The translations under genes were made by a program, and so were the position numbers. Shown here one piece after another: positions 20,991-31,377 of a DNA stretch of 31,927 bases (the first letter of the stretch is position 1; each line of letters opens with the position of its first letter). The notes under the pieces were generated by a model. That model was given only the letters and a program-made list of their open reading frames with translations, did no database searches and had not been told where the DNA came from. Source of the DNA: Chara braunii (lineage: Eukaryota > Streptophyta > Charophyceae > Charales > Characeae); contig BFEA01000396.1 in assembly GCA_003427395.1 (NCBI GenBank), forward strand, positions 1,008,761 through 1,040,687, written 5' to 3'.

Positions 20991-22390
20991 CAAGGCATAG
21001 CCTGACTCAGAATTTGGATCCACCTGCAGATTCCTAATAATAGGGCCAAAGACAGGGTCCTGAGGCAACGCATCAGCAATAGCCTGGCGTGTGGAGTCTC
21101 CAAATGAGTAAGTATGAACAATAGCAGCAAAGGTATCAGGCCTGCGAGAAAGAGCATCAGCTACTCTGTTATAGCATCCGTTTTTGTGTTTCAGTTCAAA
21201 GTCAAAAGAATCAATGAACTGAATATACCTCGCCAACTTGTCATTCAGCTCCCCCTGGGTCTTCATCCACTACAAGGTCGAATGGTCAGAGTAAACCTTG
21301 AAGTGTCTTCCCAGTAAGAAGTGCTTCCATTGTTTGAGGGCACACACAAGCAAACAATTCTTTCTCATAAGTTGATGCCTGGACTTTTTGTGCCTTGATT
21401 TTCTTACTCGTGAACTCCACAGGCTTAAGGCCAGACCCACCATCTTGCTGAAGGAAAACCCCTTAGACCATACTGACTTGCATCTGTGGTCAACACAAAT
21501 GGCAAGGTAGGGTCAGGAAGCCTCAGCACAGGTGCTTGGGTCAAGACTTTCTTCAATCTGGAGAAAGCCAATTGGCATGTGGGTGTCCATCTGAAAGGAA
21601 CATCTTTTGCCAACAGGTTGGTCAGGGGAGTGGCCAGAGTAGAAAAGTTTCTGATAAACTTTCTATAGTAAGATGCCAGACCCATGAAAGACCTAATGAC
21701 CCTAATAGTTTGTGGTTGTGGCCAATCCCTGACAACAACCACTTTGGAGGCTTCTGGGGAAAGACCATTTGCAGAAATCATATGTCCCAAATACAAAACA
21801 AAATGGGCACCAAAATATGATTTTTTTGTATTTATTTTGTACTTGTTTTCCCTCAAAATCTGTAGAACTTTTTTGAGATGATTAGCATGGTCAACAACAG
21901 TCTTGCTGAACACTAGAATATCATCCAGATAGACCACCACAAAACGATCAAGAAATGGTTTGAAAATTCTATTCATTTCTGTTTGGAAGGTTCCTGGTGC
22001 ATTGCATAACCCAAAGGGCATGGCCAAAAACTCATAGGTGTCATACCGGGTTTTGAAGGCTGTCTTAGCAACATCCTCCTCAACCATTTCGATCTGATGA
22101 TACCCGGATTTCAAATCGATTGTGTTGAAGACTTTGCAGCCTTGCACCATATCCAACAGGTCATCGATCTTAGGCAAGGGCTCTGAGCTCTTCCTAGTGA
22201 TCTTGTTCAGGCCCCTATAATCAATACACATCCTGAGTTCACCATTTCCTTTTGGAACAAAGAGAACTGGTGCCCCATACTCAGATGTGCTGGGCCTGAT
22301 CCAACCCTTCTCAGTTAGTGTTTCCAATTGCTTTCTTAGCTCATCCTATTCAGCAGGAGACATCCTATAGACTCTGCCCTTGAGAGGGGT
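20991..22390 (-). pseudogene. Element C reverse transcriptase and RNase H
   Basis: In the same phase as protease, stops at 22391-22393 and 22346-22348 precede RT. Counting from 22327, RT shows MCIDYRGLN (33-41), AMPFGL (102-107) and YLDD (133-136), all intact. RNase H starts at TTDASQYG, where a frameshift follows near 21450. A second one lies near 21340, with a TAG near 21270. The VADALSRR motif is intact in the next frame (21266-20823). Confidence 0.9.
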
Positions 22391-23239
22391 TTAGTCAGGT
22401 AGGATTTCAATATGATGTTTGGTCTGCCTATGGACAAGTCCAGTAGGCTCCTGAGCTAAATCTGCGTACTCATCAAGCACTCTCTTGATGATGGGATCAC
22501 ACTGAGGGGTGAATGAATTAGTTTGTGCCACATAGGCAACAAAGAGATTCTGATGGTCAGTCTGTTTAGACAGGCTGTAAAATTCTTTTGCCTTCAGGCA
22601 ATAGCAGCTTGTCTTAGGGTGATAGTCTGTTGCTAAGACACAAGGTCTAAGCTCACCCTGTTCAGTTTTTAACTGAATACTGGGCACAACCCAGTCAATG
22701 CATGGATTAGTTGCCCTTAACCATTTCAGGCTCAGAACGAGATCAAAAGGCAAGTGTGGAAACACATAGAAGTTCAGACTATGTCTGACTTCTCCTTTGG
22801 CATCAAAGGTGACTATCATACCTTTGATAACCTGTTGGACTGTGACAGACTGGGCATTCCCAACCTGTATGCATAAGGGATGCTCAAGGTCTGAGACCTT
22901 GAGTCCCAAGTGGAGTTTCAGCACTCCTGTAGGGGAGATGAAATTCCGTGTAGCACCACATTCTAACAGTGCTTTGATCCGGGTTCTGTAAATCAGAGGT
23001 TTGAGAAAGATCAGATCTAACTTCACTTTTCTCTTCTCCTTCAGTTGGAGATGAAGGGAGCAGAGCTGATCAGTCTCTTCCTCAGACATGGGCTCATCCA
23101 AGAAAGGCTCAATGTACACATACAAAGAGTCAGGTGCAGCCTCAACACAATCAAGCTCAGAGACTGATTCACCTTCAAAAGAGGGTGAATGCAATTCAAC
23201 AGGGGTGGTTGCTACCTCTGCTGGCCTGTTCAGTTTTTT
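22391..23239 (-). pseudogene. Element C protease region of pol
   Basis: The frame is open from the AAAAAAC heptamer (23239) to TAA at 22391 without an ATG at its head. Counting from 23194, the retropepsin motif reads Glu78-Cys79-Gly80-Ala, followed by T-R-N-F-I. The catalytic residue of the family is Asp, so this copy has Glu in its place. The downstream hydrophobic block LPFDLVLSLKWL is recognisable, with Ser where Gly is usual. The region then runs into the linker HHIEILPD before RT. Confidence 0.85.
23230..23239 (-). promoter_or_regulatory. Candidate -1 frameshift site AAAAAAC at gag stop, element C
   Basis: On the minus strand A_AAA_AAC (23239-23233), in the gag phase, touches the gag stop TGA (23232-23230). 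A TAA closes the pol frame five codons upstream, so pol can be entered only within a few codons of the heptamer. A short stem (AACAGG with CCTGTT) starts two bases later, and a 7-bp hairpin (23167-23173 with 23184-23190) lies about 43 bases downstream. A_AAA_AAC is the well-known slippery site of mouse mammary tumour virus. Confidence 0.75.
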
Positions 23240-24844
23240 GAACTGTTAGTGCCCCAAGTGGGGCAGTCCTTCACGAAGTGCTTCTTAGCACATCTGAGGC
23301 AAACTCCCTGATCCTTTCTTTTCTGCCATGTCCCCTTAGCAATCTTGAGATCTCTCCAGGGGAAAGTGGCAGGATCCATGGGGTTAGCTGGACAGGTGGC
23401 ACCCTTTGGAAGATTGGGTACCTGCGGGCCACCTGGCGTTTGCCTGAACCCTTAGGATTGGAGGGTCTTTGGGGCTGAAACTCACTTTTGCCTTTCATTA
23501 GGCTCAGCAGAGTCTGACCCAACAACAGGGCAGCCTGATCTGGTGTGGCTCCTGCATCTAGACCAGCTGAGGGAACAGATCCTCCCTGGTCAGAGCCTGC
23601 AGAGTCATCATCAGATCCTGCAGCATACAATCCTCCCTTTCCCTTTCTCCTGTTCTGGGAAGAGGAGGTGCTTCCCTTTTGGGAAGAGGTCTGGAGATGG
23701 AGTGTGGCCTCCATGTCTAGTTCTGCCCTGCCAAAAGACCTCCAGTCTATATGGCCTGCAGTAAACAGGGGCCTTGGCATATGTCTCTGGAGCAGCCCTA
23801 ACAAACCATGTCAACTTCTCCTGCTCAGACATTTCCAAACCAGGTGTGGAGGTTAGTTTCTCCCACTCTTCATAGAGCTTGGAGAGTGATCCACGCCATT
23901 TACTTTGGCCTAGTCTCACAAGCTCGTCATTTGCTTTGCGGGCTTTTTCCTTATCTGCAAACCTGGTTTCCAGACCCTGAAAGATGGCATCGAGACCAAT
24001 GACATCAATCCAATCATCCAACTGCTTGTGAGCCTTGCTGGCCTCAGAAGTTGCCCATTTTAATGCGGCCCCTGACAGGAGGGCCACTGTGGCACGTGCC
24101 TTGTCCACCTCGGGGCAGGTATAGCCCCTGAGGTAAGACCTCATCTGGGCTATCCAGTCTGAGACGTCCACTTTGGGGTTTTCCCCAGTGAACTTCTCAG
24201 GCTGGGCCATCTTGGGAAATCGCAGTTCCGGCTGCACAGTGCCGGAACCCGGTTCCCCTGTGGGCACAGTCCCAGAGACCTGCGCCACCTTCTCTTTTGG
24301 AGGAGGTGGTGAAGTCTTGGGAGAACCAGGACGGGATGATTGTGGTGTGGGCGTTGGAGGAGGGCTAAGAGGAGGAGGGTTAGTAGCGTGAGGAGAGGGT
24401 ACAGGAGTAGGAGGGAAATGTCAGAAGAACGCTGCTGACAATTTTTCCAGCTTGCTGTCAAGAGATGACAGCTGGAACTCAACTGCTGAGATCCGTTCAT
24501 CTCAGGATGTGCAAACATCCCAGTTGTGTGCGGATTCCAGCAGTACCAGTTTTGCAAGATTCCGCGTGACATCAGCCATGCGGGCGTCAACAGGGACCTT
24601 GGCAATAGTGTCCAGCAGCTCAGATCTTCTGGGCTGCTTCCCCTCTCCTAATGGCCTCTGCCTTCTCCCTCTTTAGTCTCTCTACTTCCCTTACTGCATC
24701 TGCAGCAGCTTTCTCTGCTGCTTTCAGGGCGGCGTCCACAAGCTCTTCCTCAGTCAGGGGTTTTTGCTCACCCCTGCCTGGCTCAGGCTTCACCGACGTC
24801 TCCCCGCCTTCAGCAGGTCCCTTAGCCTTGTCCTCAGTGGCCAT
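23230..24844 (-). pseudogene. gag: Element C gag, broken
   Basis: The ATG at 24844 starts a Glu/Lys/Ala-rich, coiled-coil-like N-terminus that is shifted out of frame near 24622. Stops TGA at 24502-24504 and 24420-24422 follow. A Pro-rich linker (about 24300-24420) precedes the capsid region (24288-23780: EKFTGENPKVDVSDWI, LSGAALKWA, LETRFADK, GLEMSEQEKLTWFVRA). Frame changes occur near 23780 and 23330. The zinc knuckle near 23301-23260 is C-X2-C-X3-H-X4-C, one residue shorter than the standard spacing. Gag ends at TGA 23230. Confidence 0.85.
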
Positions 24845-26065
24845 AATGGTCTTCGCAGATTTTTTTGGTCAGAAAACAAATAAAATAAAATAAAATTCTG
24901 ATTACTGTTCACACACAGAACACAAATAAAAGGAATTTAACTGTGCTGTTTAGTAAAAGATTACAAAAGGTTTGGGATTTACGGCAGGTAGTGCTAAATG
25001 TCAGAAAACAGTCTGGGAGATTACAGGCTCAGGCCAACGGCCGAAACCTTCAACAGAATGGCCACGTCTGAGCATGCAACCCGATCAACAAGGCAATGAT
25101 GTTTGTGATCAGGCTCCTTGCATAGCCTTCCCAAAACCGTTAGCATTCTACAGCAAGCGGGAGAGATACTTTTTCAATGCAATCAGGAAAAGAAAAAAAA
25201 TAAAACCGGAGCGGGTTTCAATTACCGCTAGTGCAGTCTGCAGATGGCTCTTATTCTAATCAAAACGGAATATGCTGTTATACTAGCAATCTGCCATCGG
25301 CAGAGTGACACTTAATGAACCCTTTTCTGACTGACAACTGTAGTTAGCGACTGACAAAACTGAGGGACAACCCACAACGGACTGACAATCAGCCACCGTT
25401 TTTGGTTGGCACACACAGGACTGACTGCGCACTCACAGGAGATCGGAAACGGTTAATTACATCTCCATTTGTAGATTAGAATAGGGGGACAGCTGACAAC
25501 CTACCTAACATAGACTGCACACGGACTGACGACCGACAGACTCTGACAACCACTGACAGGGTCTGATGACGGCCAAGAAATACAGGAACGAACTCACTTG
25601 AACGAAACGTGATTGAAGATATCTGGCCGGTCAACCGTTGACCACCAATCTGCCACAAGTAGACCAGTCTGACGTCGATGTCAGACTTGCAGCGGAGATT
25701 CCATGAATCTTCCAATCAAACTCGTCAAAGTAACTGCAGCAGCGGCCCAGATTGAAGTCCCATGTCGTCTGCAAGCATGGTCTGCGACTTGAGGGTCACC
25801 CGACACTCAGGTCCACCGGGCCACTTAGGGTTGACGCAGCGGTCAACTCTGCTCTCGCCAGCTGAGACTTCCCGTGAACGTTCCACCACTCCGTAATTCT
25901 TTCTTTTTTTTTTTTTGATAGCGGTAATTCTTCCCCTCGCACACTACCTTCCACCACCTCTCACCAACGACACCCGTTGAAGAAAGCGGACAACAAGTCC
26001 CTACTCCAACCGCCGCTCAGAAAGGAGGTTGCCACTCAATCGCTCGCCGGTTGCACACGGTCGCA
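24845..26065 (-). other. Leader of element C
   Basis: About 1.2 kb between PBS and gag without a recognisable gene. A cluster of related GACTGAC/CTGACAA motifs lies at 25327-25570, and a T tract near 25905. Confidence 0.5.
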
Positions 26066-26077
26066 GATCCGATACCA
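26066..26077 (-). other. Primer binding site of element C
   Basis: On the minus strand TGGTATCGGATC, two bases after the LTR, is close to the tRNA-Met site TGGTATCAGAGC (two differences). Confidence 0.75.
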
Positions 26078-26331
26078 ACTGTTATGTACCCTATTGAACT
26101 TCAATCCACAATGAATTCACACGTTTCCATACACGCATGCAATTGCAGAGTAGACTCGAAGGAGGCAAATCCACACAAAACCGGAGAGAAGATATGCACA
26201 GCGGAAGCTCGAAATACACAGGGAATTGAAAAACGAGTTTCAATTCTGTAATCCCCCGTCCTCCTCCAATCAATCCAAAGTACTTGTTCCAAGAATCACA
26301 ACCGCGTTTACAACAACCCCGAACAACCCCA

Positions 26332-26555
26332 AAACAAGTATCCAACGAAGTTTACAGGAGTCTTCTTCTTCCTCCTCGCCACCTCATACCCCTGGCTATG
26401 GCTGCCGTAGCAGCAGTAACCCGCACAGCCGTCACAACCTGCCAAACAAGTATCCAACGAAGTCTACAGGAGTCTTCTTCTTCCTCCTCGCCACTTCATA
26501 CCCCTGGCTATGGCTGCCGTAGCAGCAGTAACCCCACAGCCGTCACAACCTGCCA
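26332..26555. repeat. 112-bp tandem duplication in right LTR of C
   Basis: The block starting AAACAAGTATCCAACGAAG occurs twice with a 112-bp period and a few differences between units. The left LTR has one unit. Because the units differ, this looks like a real duplication, unlike the repeats around Ns. Confidence 0.75.
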
Positions 26556-26698
26556 GTCTGAACCAGCAACACCAACAATAGCAGTGCCAGCTCAGTGCCT
26601 GCATGACAGTGCAGCGTTGGAAGTCCTGATGAAGAAGGAGACAACCAATCCAGTACTTTGAAGGAGACAAAAACGAAGCTCCTCTTGAGGAGGAACAG

Positions 26699-26889
26699 CA
26701 AATATGGCTGCCAAGTGTAAAAGGCAGCGCCCAAACCCAAACAACACAGTCCTGGAGAAGCTCTTGCGCAGAGCTGCTGATAGCAGCAGTGCTNCAAATA
26801 TGGCTGCCAAGTGTAAAAGGCAGCGCCCAAACCCAAACAACACAGTCCTGGAGAAGCTCTTGCGCAGAGCTGCTGATAGCAGCAGTGCT
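26699..26889. other. Probable assembly artefact: 95-bp repeat around N
   Basis: 26699-26793 equals 26795-26889, with N at 26794. Confidence 0.75.
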
Positions 26890-27191
26890 ATCTCCAACTT
26901 CGTGTCCCAGCCCCAACTTTGGCTGGGCTTCGAGGAAGAAGATGTCCTCGCCCAAAATAACGGAGCAAGGCCACGAATGGGCAGCGTTCTCCCAGCAATC
27001 GTCTCGAGAAAAGACCTCAACACTAATTTTCTGCCCGCTACTTCTACTCCCGGACTAGACCTAGGAGAGCAACCTAAGACTCCCTGTACCTACCCAGGAA
27101 ACGGGAAAAAGGGACCCAGACCTATGACAGGGCAAAAGAAAAGGCCGAATGGCCCAAGCCTACCAAACAGAGATCACTAGTGGCAGACTTA

Positions 27192-27340
27192 GGGATCAAG
27201 TCCCAGAGGATGCAACACTCACAAACAAAACAGACACACACACGTTACAAGTCACGGGATCAAGTCCCGCAAAGCTCAAAACAAGCAAACAGCAGGCAAA
27301 CAGGCAACACAGCAAACAAAGGTTGCGGGATCAAATCCCG
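27192..27340. repeat. Three T-arm-like palindromes, right LTR of C
   Basis: The same three palindromes as in the left LTR, at 27192-27204, 27255-27269 and 27326-27340. Confidence 0.6.
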
Positions 27341-27410
27341 ACAACGACAAAATGGACAAAATTAGTATACAGCCCGCTTGTAACACTGCAATTCATTGCA
27401 CCTAGGTAAT

Positions 27411-27607
27411 TCAGAATGATTTTATATTTACAGCTCATACGCAAAGCCGAGACTGACACATACGCCCTCTCAGACCATAAACCTGTCTATGCCGAGTTCA
27501 ACCTGGGCCTTCACGTAGCTAGGGGAAAAGGTCTTTTCCGCCTCAGCTCCCATGTTCTTGAAGACCCAGTAGTAATCGACTGGATATGGCAAACCTGGGA
27601 GGAATGA
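27411..27607 (+). pseudogene. LINE endonuclease C-terminus
   Basis: NDFIF (27415-27429, one frame) and LSDHKPVYAEF (from 27467, next frame) correspond to the last two motifs of the AP-like endonuclease that nicks target DNA; SDH holds a catalytic His. A frameshift separates them and TGA ends the frame at 27605. The upstream catalytic motifs are missing. Confidence 0.75.
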
Positions 27608-27644
27608 AGAACCAACAGTCCTATTCGAGAACGACGGGGCCTCG

Positions 27645-29011
27645 TTGGACAAGGGTTTATCCCTAGTCTCTAACCAACTCAATCTTACCTCAAGGTTGAA
27701 AGCAGTAAACAGGAAGATGGAAGAAATTAATATCAAGAGAAAAATAACTAGCCTGGATAAGAAAATATCAGATTGCCCATTCTCAGAAATTGTTAACCAA
27801 CGGAAAAAAGATAGGTTAATTCAACAATGGGAAAATCTACAAATAAAGAACCATAACTTATGGCAAAATTTTTGACTAATGGACAAGATTCTTCACACAG
27901 ATAAGTTAACCAATAAAACAGCCAAGGCGATCAATCATTTAGGAAACAACACAACGATTACCCAATTAACTCACCCGGACGACCCCCATCAACCCCCTGC
28001 TAAAGACTCCTCAAAACTGTGTGAATATGTTAGAATCTTTTATGAACAGCTCCTTACCTCTGCTGCTAAAGACTCCTCAAAACTGTGTGAATATGTTAGA
28101 ATCTTTTATGAACAGCTCCTTACCTCTGAAAAAGACCCAGTAACCCCACTTGTCCCACCCCACCTAGAATCCCTGCTGTGGGGATCAACTCACCGCATAC
28201 TTTCAGATATTGAAACATCCATGTTGGACCAACCCATCACCATGCCTGAACTAACAGCTGCGGTTGAGAGCATGGCTAAGGGCAAATGCCCGGGCCCTGA
28301 TGGCTAACCAGTAGAATTTTATCTCCGTTTCTGGTCCCTAGTCTCACCCGATCTACTTAGAGTCTTTAATCAGATCCTCAAAGGAGCCCCCCTAGGCCCC
28401 AGAACGGCCGAAGGCATTATTACTCTCCTCTACAAGAAAGGAGACAAGTCAGACGTCAGGAACTACAGACCTATTTCCCTTCTTAATGTCCATGGCAAAA
28501 TTTTAGCAAAAACCCTCGCCCGTCGCATTAACCCCTTATTGACCAAGTTAGTACACCCGGATCAATCAGGATTCATACCCGGTAGACAAGTACTCGACAA
28601 CCTTATCACAGTCAATTGACTGGATCAACTACCACGACCTCAATCATTCTCATAGACTTTCAGAAAGCCTACGATAGAGTTAACTGGGCTTTTGTCCAAG
28701 CCACCTTAGAGAAGGTCGGCGTTGGCCGGGGTTTCAGAGACTTTGTCAAAGCTCTTTACAGCTCTTCCTCAGGTAGAGTTCTAGTTAATGGCCACCCATC
28801 ACCTCCATTCAAGATCACTCGCTCTCTGCGCCAGGGTTGCCCCCTGGCACCTTCCTTATTTGTCATCCAACTTGAAGTACTACTCAACATGGTTAGGAAC
28901 CACCCTGACTACGAAGGCCTGCAAATCTCCCCTTCGTACTCAGTCAAGGTAACTGCTCTTGCTGATTCTCTGCAATCTCTGAAAACTAAGTATCTTCCCT
29001 CACAGCATTAG
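27645..29011 (+). pseudogene. LINE reverse transcriptase domain
   Basis: Read in one frame from 27645 to 28616, with TGA at 27873 and TAA at 28305. It then shifts to the frame of 28616-29011 near TGA 28617. Motifs in order are GKCPGPDG (about 28285), NYRPISLLNVHGKILAKTLA (about 28460), SGFIPGRQ, ILIDFQKAYDRVNW (from 28646) and LRQGCPLAPSLF. The catalytic F/LADD box reads LADS (near 28958), lacking the second aspartate, and the frame ends soon after at TAG. A perfect 66-bp tandem duplication (27999-28130) adds 22 residues before RT. Confidence 0.9.
27999..28130. repeat. 66-bp perfect tandem duplication in LINE
   Basis: Two units (27999-28064 and 28065-28130) are identical apart from the last few bases and preserve the frame. 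No N separates them. Confidence 0.85.
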
Positions 29012-29046
29012 AACAATGTCTTTCCATCTACGAACCTGCGTCCGAA

Positions 29047-31083
29047 ATGAGGGTAAGCTGGCAAAAATCCATCGCTCTTACCCGGCATGACCAACCCTTG
29101 GCACTGAACCTAAACATCCCCACCAAACCAAGTTCTGAAGCTGAAGGCCATTTAGGTATTCAGATCTCCTTTGCAGACTCATCGCCAATCCAAAACTCTA
29201 TCGTGGAAAATACGATTCGAGACGCTTGCTCCACCTGGTCCAAGACCAAGTTCTTATCCCTGTTCGGCAGAGCAATGGTAATAAATACCTTCATCTCTTC
29301 CAAAATCTGGTACATTTTATCCATCCGAACACTATCCTCATCTGCCTCCACCAACATTAGGAGAATTCTCACCCGCCTACTGTGGAAAGGAAACTCAGAA
29401 GCAAACACAGCAGTCAGTAAGGTTAGTTGGGAAAAAATAACAGAAAAACGAAAATCTGGTGGTTTGGGCATTCTAGATCCGGAATCTCAAAACCACACTC
29501 TACTGGCCAAATGGCCAGTCAGAGCCCTAACAGCACAGGAACAACCACCATGGATGAAAATAGCCCAACATCTTCTGGCTAAGGAATGGGGTCTCTCCGA
29601 CCCGGATGCAGTCTGGTACACACTACTAATGAAACCCTTCACTTCCAAACCCACCAGCAGCACCTGGTCCAGCATCCCTACAGAATGGAGTAAGATGTTA
29701 CCCTAACCCCTAGAAGAACCCTCCTCTAAAACTGACATTCTCAACACTTGCTTATTCGAAAACCCCTATATCAGAGACGGGTCGGGGCTCTCCTTCTCGA
29801 TCGCAAAATCTACAGGCAGCTTTGGGCGCAGATGGATGCAGCGAGGGATCTGGCTGGTCCGCCACATCTGGAACGAGACTACCAACGCTTGGAAGACATC
29901 ACAGGAACTGAAGACCCAGCTGACAGGACTCCACAGAACAGAGAACCACCACCTGCAACTCATCCAGGCGATCCCAGAAGACTGGGTCGCCACTCTCTCT
30001 GAGCCACAAAACAAGTATAAAGAGCAACAATGGTACAAAATCTCGTCTTCCTCTGGACTGTTCCTCAGGATCGAGAAGATAACACCAGACGGCTTGATAT
30101 ATGCATCAGAATGGTCATTGGAGAACTCAAGGCTACAGTTGACAAAAGACTCCACTGTCAGATTTGTCGAAGGCATGGCAGACATCAGAGTTCGTCACAA
30201 GCTTACCTCTGACCCTTCCCACTCCTTTCAAGTGGAGATGCAAGCGGTACCCGTCAAAGATTGGAAGATCGACGTCTGCAAAACTGGCTGGATTCTCTCC
30301 GACTCCAAAGGTGTCACTACTTCCATTCCTCTCACGGACTACTCGTCTAAGATCGGATACAGTATTCAATCAAACCCTGCGGCTCTGCAAGCTGGGCTAT
30401 CTGTAAGCTGGCAACAACGAATGTCTGCATTGAATCTCCACCAACCCTCCACCAAATGGCTATCCCTGTTTATGCAGATTATCCTTTCCTCATTGGAAAC
30501 TAAGGTAGGAGGCCTCCAGTGGATGCACCTCCACTCATGTGTTCCTACTGCCCTATGGTGTGCAGGCAAAGGTATGGAGATTTCTACTCTATGCGATGCA
30601 TGTCCCCACCCATGCCTAGAAGATGGCTTGCACCTGTGGTGGGAATGTCTGATCGCCAGGGGCTTCTGGGATTTCCTTAATACTGCCTGGTCAAGAGCCT
30701 ATGGAATAAGAAATTTGTGGTCCCAGGACTTCGTGCTCACAGGTAGACTGAGTGAAGACGTAAGTAGAGAACATACAGTCAGTGTGCCTCAATTCTTCAG
30801 AGTAAGAGCCTTCTGGTCGCTCCGGTTAGCCAGACGTGACAGAAGATTTCTGAACAGCAAGCCCACACTCCCATCTCTACTGGCCCAATTTAAACACTCG
30901 GTTTGCCTTGACATTATGTCTGACTGGATGAGAATTAGGAATACAGCTTCCTCCCCTGATGCAGAGAAGGATATCTTCCGGAATAAATGGACTTCCCCCT
31001 ACAAATGGGCAGACTTCCCATCAGACTTGAGGTTAATGTACTCAGAGCTCCTATGGGAGCACCCATCACTCAGGTCTAGCTAG
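29047..31083 (+). pseudogene. LINE ORF2 C-terminal region with zf-RVT finger
   Basis: One frame runs from 29047 to 31083 with a single TAA at 29704-29706. The first part (EAEGHLGIQISF, FGRAMVINTFISSKIWYIL, KSGGLGILD) is the thumb/connection region conserved in plant LINEs. The last part has a zinc finger: C-X2-C (CDAC near 30590), then H and C in LHLWWEC, followed by aromatic residues (GFWDFL). This finger is thought to help RNA recognition. The frame ends at TAG 31081. It is long and little damaged compared with the RT half. Confidence 0.88.
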
Positions 31084-31243
31084 CACTTTTTCAATTCGAC
31101 GGCATAATTGCTGGAGTACTGTACAGTATCTCCTTCGTCCAATTCTTCAAATGTAGGAGTACAGGACCCTCCTACCCAATCTCCCTCTACTGTCTATCAG
31201 TCTACTACTGAAAGGTCACCCGAGTAATGCCCTCGGTACTGGT

Positions 31244-31244
<1 letters not shown>
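31084..31244 (+). other. LINE 3' untranslated end
   Basis: About 160 bases without coding capacity. They end in CCTCGGTACTGGTG, which has an inverted partner at 31562-31578. Confidence 0.5.

Positions 31245-31276
<32 letters not shown>
31245..31276. repeat. 32-T homopolymer
   Basis: It follows the LINE 3' end. In this polarity it could be the poly(A) tail of a minus-strand insertion. Confidence 0.9.
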
Positions 31277-31377
31277 CCGGGTAGACTGTGGGGTCCCCGG
31301 CCCTATTTATTAAAAGGGACGCTGGGCCCGGTTCCCAGAATGTGCAGCTCTCCACAAATAGAAAGGAGCAATTGTCT

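Larger units (their letters stand above)
18358..27400 (-). mobile_element. Ty3/gypsy retrotransposon C, minus strand
   Basis: LTRs at 18358-19571 and 26080-27400 share the ends TGTTATG and ATTGCA in plus-strand reading. A PBS, gag, protease, RT, RNase H, integrase, chromodomain and polypurine tract lie between them in minus-strand order. CCTA stands before the left end (18354-18357) and after the right end (27401-27404), a 4-bp target duplication. The LTRs look about 97 percent identical apart from a 112-bp duplication, yet the coding part has many lesions. It abuts a LINE on the right. Confidence 0.92.
26080..27400 (-). repeat. 5' LTR of element C (right copy)
   Basis: Matches 18358-19571 at about 97 percent by eye. 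It is longer mainly because of a 112-bp tandem duplication (26332-26555), and it also contains an N with a 95-bp flanking repeat. Confidence 0.9.
27405..31244 (+). mobile_element. 5'-truncated L1-type LINE
   Basis: The order endonuclease remnant, reverse transcriptase, thumb region and C-terminal zinc finger is that of ORF2 of plant L1-clade LINEs. No ORF1 and only the end of the endonuclease remain, so the copy is truncated near 27405, next to element C. Several stops and frameshifts interrupt it. The usual poly(A) is absent; a T tract follows. Confidence 0.88.

Noticed and set aside
26464-26955. A 163-residue minus-strand frame with the same repeat
   Set aside because: Same artefact in the other LTR of element C.
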